Below are positions 60,409-64,000 of a stretch of 64,000 bases of DNA, piece by piece (the stretch's first letter is position 1; each line of letters starts with the position of its first letter). Position numbers and translations under genes: made by a program. This stretch comes from Bacteroidaceae bacterium. Its GTDB lineage: Bacteria > Bacteroidota > Bacteroidia > Bacteroidales > Bacteroidaceae. Under the pieces are notes generated by a model, which saw nothing but the letters and a program-made list of their open reading frames with translations, was not told where the DNA came from and searched no databases. The DNA lies in assembly GCA_017408685.1 (NCBI GenBank), contig JAFQUE010000094.1, positions 62,001 through 126,000 of the forward strand, in the 5' to 3' direction.

Positions 60409-62550
60409 TTATTTCACGATATTCATCTCGTCGATTATGCGTTTGCAGTTACCCAACTTCTCGATAACAAAGAGCACATAGCGTATGTCTACGTTTATAC
60501 AACGCTGCAGGTTGTCGTCGAAGTTTATATCGCCGCTCAGTGACTCCCAGTTGCCGTCGAATGCAAGACCTATGAGTTCGCCGTTGCCGTTGAGCACGCC
60601 GCTGCCGCTGTTGCCGCCGGTGATGTCGTTTGTTGTGAGGAAGGCTACGGGCATTTCGCCGTTTGCCATTGCATATTCTCCATAATCCTTGGTCTCATAG
60701 AGTTCTTTCAGGCGTGCAGGTACAATGAATTCGCTGTTGTTGGGGTCTTCTTTCTCCATTACACCTTTGAGGGTAGTGTAGTAGTTGTATGTGACACCAT
60801 CCTTTGGCTGGTAAGGCTTAACGTTGCCGTAGGTCATGCGCATTGTAAAGTTCGCGTCAGGGTATACCGGAGCGCCGTTCGCCATCTCCATAAGTCCCTT
60901 GAGATATCTCTTGTGCAGCGGGTTGATGACGCTTGCAAATTCAGCAGCCTTTGCCATTATTGCGCGGTATGAACCCAATACGGCAGTGCGCAACTGCATG
61001 GCAGGGTCCTTCTCGAATTTCTTGAGCGAAGGTTTCTTCAGGAACTTATTCAGGTTGGCCTCATTGGCAAGAATAGAGTTGTCATAAACATCATCGATGT
61101 ACTTGTCAAGGTTGCCTTTGTATTTTGCATATACTCCGTTGAGGTAATCGCTGCGCTCCTCGGGCTTTGTCAGTTCAAAGTAGAGCGGCAGCACCTCTTT
61201 TGCAATGCGGCGGTCAATGCCATGTACATAGTCGCGCTCGTGCAGCCATGCATAAATGTTTTTCATTGTAGCCTCGAGCTTTGAGGGGTCGTCGAACATA
61301 GTCTTGTTGTCGGCAATGAGGTTGCGGAATATGAACTCCACATTCATGATGAGTTCCGATGTAACTGTTGAGAGGTACATTGTGCGGTTCATCATTTCAA
61401 CGCAGGCATTGATTTCCTCGACCACGTTCACGTACTCGTCCTTGCCGTTCTTCTGTGCCCATGCCTTGAATGCGGCCTCCTCGGCAAGTTTTGTTTCAAC
61501 AACCTTGTTGTCCACGATGGCCTTGTTCATTCCTATGGAATTCTTCCAGTAGTTGCTTATGCGGGCCTGCTTGTTGGCATATCTGATGGCGATATCCTCG
61601 CTCTTTGCCATCTCTTCGCGTATAATCTTGAGTGTTACATCGCGCATTGCAATGCGTGGCTCGTTCTCCTGGAACATTCTCTGCTTCACTTCGTCGCCTG
61701 TGAGGTAGCGCGATGTGCTGCCGGGAAATCCCATAATCATAGCGAAATCTCCGTCTTCAAATCCTGCAAGTGAAATGTTCAGGTACTTTGGAGTACTCAA
61801 GGGCACATTCTCCTTGCTGTATGCAGCAGGGTTGCCGTTCTTGTCGCCATAAATACGGAATACCGAGAAGTCGCCGGTGTGGCGCGGCCACATCCAGTTG
61901 TCGGTCTCGCCACCGAATTTGCCTATTGAGTTGGGAGGGGTTGCTACAAGGCGCACATCGGTATACTTCTTGTAATATACAAGGTAGAACCTGTTGCCTT
62001 CGAAGTAGGGGAGCAACTGCGGATACATGTACTCCTTGCCCTCGATATTGTCAGCGTCGAACAGTTCCTTGCCTATCTTTGCCAGCGCCTGACGGTCGAA
62101 CGACTGTTCTTCGGTAATCTCACCATTCTCCATGCGCTTGTTGACCTCGTCGGTAACATCGGTAATCTTTACTACAAATGTGAAGCCGATGTTCTCGCAA
62201 GGGAGTTCCTCTTCGTAACTCTGGCTCCAGAAACCGTTGTGCAGGTAGTTGTGCTCAACTGTGCTCAACTGCTGTATGAAACTGAAACCGCAGTGGTGGT
62301 TTGTTATTACAAGTCCGTTGGGAGAGATTACCTCACCTGTACATCCACCGCCGAAAATTCCTATGGCGTCCTTCAATGAAGGTGCGTCGGGTGAATAAAT
62401 GCCGTCAACCGACATCTGTAGTCCCTGTTTGCGCATTTGGTCCTCAAGGTTCTGCTGGCGCATGAGTTGCAACAGCCACATGCCCTCGTCGGCCATCATC
62501 TGCGGGGTAAAAAGTACTGCCATTAGCAGTGTCGCGAATAATTTCTTCAT
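60409..62550 (-). CDS. S46 dipeptidyl peptidase, DPP7 type
   Basis: 713-residue periplasmic serine exopeptidase that releases dipeptides from the N-terminus of peptides, feeding amino acid use. Signal peptide ends near residue 20 (QMMADEG). The catalytic histidine is in TNHHCGF near residues 84-90, the aspartate in the GGETDNWMWPRHTGDF region near 215-230 and the serine at position 648 in GGNSGSG. The residue 18 positions after the serine is glycine (FDGNW), which in this family marks DPP7 (hydrophobic P1), where DPP11 has arginine for acidic P1. It follows plsC by 37 bp. Confidence 0.92.
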   Translation of the reverse strand: MKKLFATLLMAVLFTPQMMADEGMWLLQLMRQQNLEDQMRKQGLQMSVDGIYSPDAPSLKDAIGIFGGGCTGEVISPNGLVITNHHCGFSFIQQLSTVEHNYLHNGFWSQSYEEELPCENIGFTFVVKITDVTDEVNKRMENGEITEEQSFDRQALAKIGKELFDADNIEGKEYMYPQLLPYFEGNRFYLVYYKKYTDVRLVATPPNSIGKFGGETDNWMWPRHTGDFSVFRIYGDKNGNPAAYSKENVPLSTPKYLNISLAGFEDGDFAMIMGFPGSTSRYLTGDEVKQRMFQENEPRIAMRDVTLKIIREEMAKSEDIAIRYANKQARISNYWKNSIGMNKAIVDNKVVETKLAEEAAFKAWAQKNGKDEYVNVVEEINACVEMMNRTMYLSTVTSELIMNVEFIFRNLIADNKTMFDDPSKLEATMKNIYAWLHERDYVHGIDRRIAKEVLPLYFELTKPEERSDYLNGVYAKYKGNLDKYIDDVYDNSILANEANLNKFLKKPSLKKFEKDPAMQLRTAVLGSYRAIMAKAAEFASVINPLHKRYLKGLMEMANGAPVYPDANFTMRMTYGNVKPYQPKDGVTYNYYTTLKGVMEKEDPNNSEFIVPARLKELYETKDYGEYAMANGEMPVAFLTTNDITGGNSGSGVLNGNGELIGLAFDGNWESLSGDINFDDNLQRCINVDIRYVLFVIEKLGNCKRIIDEMNIVK

Positions 62551-62587
62551 AGTTTATAATCTTTTTGTTTTCAAATGTTCTTCTCTT

Positions 62588-63322
62588 TTATTCTTGTCCC
62601 AGTGTCTTTGCAATGGCGGCACGTGTTTCGTTCATCATGCGTTCCACATTCTCGCTGTCGCGTCCCTTACACTCGACCGGCGCATGGAATGTGATTGTCA
62701 CGGGCGACCAGTGCAGGCATTTGCAGCCCTTTGGCAGAATGTCATATGAACCCTGTATTGCAACCGGAATTATTGTTTTCTGTGCCATGTTGGCAATTAC
62801 AAAAGCACCCTTCTTGAATGTTCCCAATTTACCGTTCCTGCAGCGTGTGCCCTCGGGGAAGATACCCATTGACGCACCACCTTTGAGTGTGCTTATCGAC
62901 TTTCTAAGCAAGTCCTTCTGTGGGGTAGAGCGGTTCACGAATATATGTCCTGTCTGCTCGCAGGCCAGTCCAAGGAGAGGCATTTTGCGCAGTGAATCCT
63001 TCATAATCCACTTGAACCGCTTGCAAATGTATCCGTACATTATGAATATGTCGAACATGCCCTGGTGGTTGGCCGCAAAAATGTAGGTTTCGTCCTTCTT
63101 CACATATTTGTCCCTGTCGATAACCTTTACCGGAATGAGGAAAATCCAGCAAGTGAGTCTGCACCAGATTACGGCAGGTGTGTGGTCGGCATTCTTAATT
63201 TTGAAATGGTGCCCGAACACGCTGATGATTATTGCTGTTATTGCAACTACGATGAGTGCTGCCCACCATGCAAAAAGAACCTGATACAAAATGTAGAGCG
63301 GGTGTAGAATCTTCCTTAACAT
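62588..63322 (-). CDS. plsC: 1-acyl-sn-glycerol-3-phosphate acyltransferase (PlsC family)
   Basis: 244-residue membrane-bound acyltransferase that makes phosphatidic acid from lysophosphatidic acid, an early step of phospholipid synthesis. The catalytic HX4D is NHQGMFD near residues 84-90 and the glycerophosphate motif is FPEGTRCRNGK near 158-168. A hydrophobic N-terminus (residues ~8-35) anchors it to the inner membrane. It lies between the metH end (85 bp) and the DPP7 gene, on the same strand. Confidence 0.92.
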   Translation of the reverse strand: MLRKILHPLYILYQVLFAWWAALIVVAITAIIISVFGHHFKIKNADHTPAVIWCRLTCWIFLIPVKVIDRDKYVKKDETYIFAANHQGMFDIFIMYGYICKRFKWIMKDSLRKMPLLGLACEQTGHIFVNRSTPQKDLLRKSISTLKGGASMGIFPEGTRCRNGKLGTFKKGAFVIANMAQKTIIPVAIQGSYDILPKGCKCLHWSPVTITFHAPVECKGRDSENVERMMNETRAAIAKTLGQE

Positions 63323-63353
63323 ATTATATAATATTTAATATTGTTTCCTTTTG

Positions 63354-63361
63354 CAAATATA
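63354..63361 (-). promoter_or_regulatory. -7 element (TATATTTG) of plsC
   Basis: On the minus strand TATATTTG is a full match to TAnnTTTG, with TTTTG 22 bp upstream (63384-63388). It lies 31 bp before the plsC start codon and 46 bp after the metH stop codon. Confidence 0.65.
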
Positions 63362-63407
63362 GCGTTTTTTTGGATGTTGATGGCAAAAGGTCGAGGAAAT
63401 AAAGGTT

Positions 63408-64000
63408 TTAACCTCTTATGTTGCGGACAAGGAACCTTTTTATTTTTTCTGCCGGTACTTTGCGGCGTGCGCAGTAGTCATGCAGTTGTTCATCCGTTAT
63501 TTCCCCCACAGCGAAGTATCTTGCAGCAGGGTGTGAGAGCATGAGCCCGCACACCGATGAATGGGGCGACATGGCGCCGTTGGGCGTGAGTATAATCCCA
63601 ATGTCGCCAACCTGAAGAATACTGTCTATTATGAAAATAACACTCTGGTCGGGTAACGACGGGTAACCTACGGCAGGGCGAATGCCTTGGTATTCTTCGC
63701 GGTTCAACTCATCTATTGTCAGTTTCTCGTCAGGGACATATCCCCAATATCTGTTGTCGGTGCGCACCGTACGGTGCATGAGCGTTGCTGCGGCCTCGGC
63801 AAGCCTGTCGGCAAGCACCAGTGCTATGATTCTCCTGTAGTCGTCGGCATATCCGCTACCGAAAGCGTCTTCTACCATTGTGGCAAAAAGACCGATTTTG
63901 TCCCCTCTTGGTGAAACGAAGTCGCTGAGGCATAAGTTCGGTTTGCCATCAAGGCGGTGCTGTTGGCGCAGCAGGGGTAGGCGTGTGCCCTCAATCATTA
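63408..64000 (-). CDS. metH: Cobalamin-dependent methionine synthase MetH, C-terminal part (cut by window end)
   Basis: 196 visible residues of the AdoMet-binding reactivation domain: LPLLRQQ, NLCLSDFVSPRGDKIGLF, and the SAM-site segment EYQGIRPAVGYPSLPDQS, then a C-terminal region with MSPHSSVCGLMLSHPAARYFAVG. The frame is still open at the window edge and the domain is missing its start, so this is the end of a much longer MetH (about 1200 residues in full) or, less likely, a separate activation-domain protein. It methylates homocysteine to methionine, and this domain restores inactive cobalamin. Confidence 0.9.
   Translation of the reverse strand, partial: MIEGTRLPLLRQQHRLDGKPNLCLSDFVSPRGDKIGLFATMVEDAFGSGYADDYRRIIALVLADRLAEAAATLMHRTVRTDNRYWGYVPDEKLTIDELNREEYQGIRPAVGYPSLPDQSVIFIIDSILQVGDIGIILTPNGAMSPHSSVCGLMLSHPAARYFAVGEITDEQLHDYCARRKVPAEKIKRFLVRNIRG

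Noticed and set aside
1-64000. tRNA, rRNA, riboswitch or CRISPR array
   Set aside because: All gaps between genes are short or explained; no cloverleaf, spaced direct repeats or known riboswitch core was recognised, though a covariance-model search was not possible.

Overview
The window is a stretch of Bacteroidales chromosome. This is shown by two SusC/SusD pairs, type IX secretion (T9SS) genes (PorX, a PorW/SprE-like lipoprotein, a T9SS-type sorting tail), an S46 dipeptidyl peptidase, GH92 mannosidases, SPII lipoproteins with Bacteroidota-type lipoboxes, and promoters of the TTTG...TAnnTTTG type. The T9SS genes argue against Bacteroides in the strict sense; the family cannot be fixed from the sequence alone. 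No rRNA, tRNA, CRISPR array, transposase or phage gene was recognised.

Positions 1-18758 form one perfect inverted repeat with no spacer. Position x is the complement of position 18759-x, and the axis lies between 9379 and 9380. Each arm carries, reading toward the axis, GH92, GH92, two palindromes, a remnant of a leucine-rich-repeat gene, argR, a GNAT acyltransferase, argG, argC and argD. Only the right arm runs on into unique DNA, and the left copy of the first GH92 gene is cut by the window edge. The fold-back sits on a terminator-like palindrome after argD, so an assembly fold-back is the likeliest explanation. The genes should be counted once, using the right-arm copies.

9398-21294 (minus strand) then holds two real units: the arginine cluster (argR-GNAT-argG-argC-argD) and a tightly packed mannose/mannan operon (GH5 mannanase-like lipoprotein, ROK kinase, two GH92 alpha-mannosidases). 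21497-26839 (plus) holds a SlyD-like prolyl isomerase, chorismate synthase, a large multi-pass membrane protein (DUF6057-like) and a lipoprotein with one c-type heme motif and a TolB/PD40-like propeller. 27085-42699 is a 15.6-kb outer-membrane uptake locus built from two FAS1-SusC-SusD modules, with no linked hydrolase or regulator. A sirtuin without its zinc cysteines and a rubredoxin follow.

43917-52495 (minus) carries a 1566-residue CotH-kinase surface protein with discoidin-like, dockerin-like and cohesin-like regions and a T9SS tail, a PuuD/M19 peptidase fusion, an Lrp/AsnC regulator and two FKBP isomerases. 52804-60333 (plus) carries a small membrane protein with a His/Cys-rich linker, PorW/SprE-like, PorX, TsaE, a small unknown protein and a YgiQ radical SAM protein. 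60409-64000 (minus) carries DPP7, PlsC and the C-terminal end of methionine synthase MetH. Several terminators in this genome are perfect palindromes without a spacer, which may explain the fold-back.
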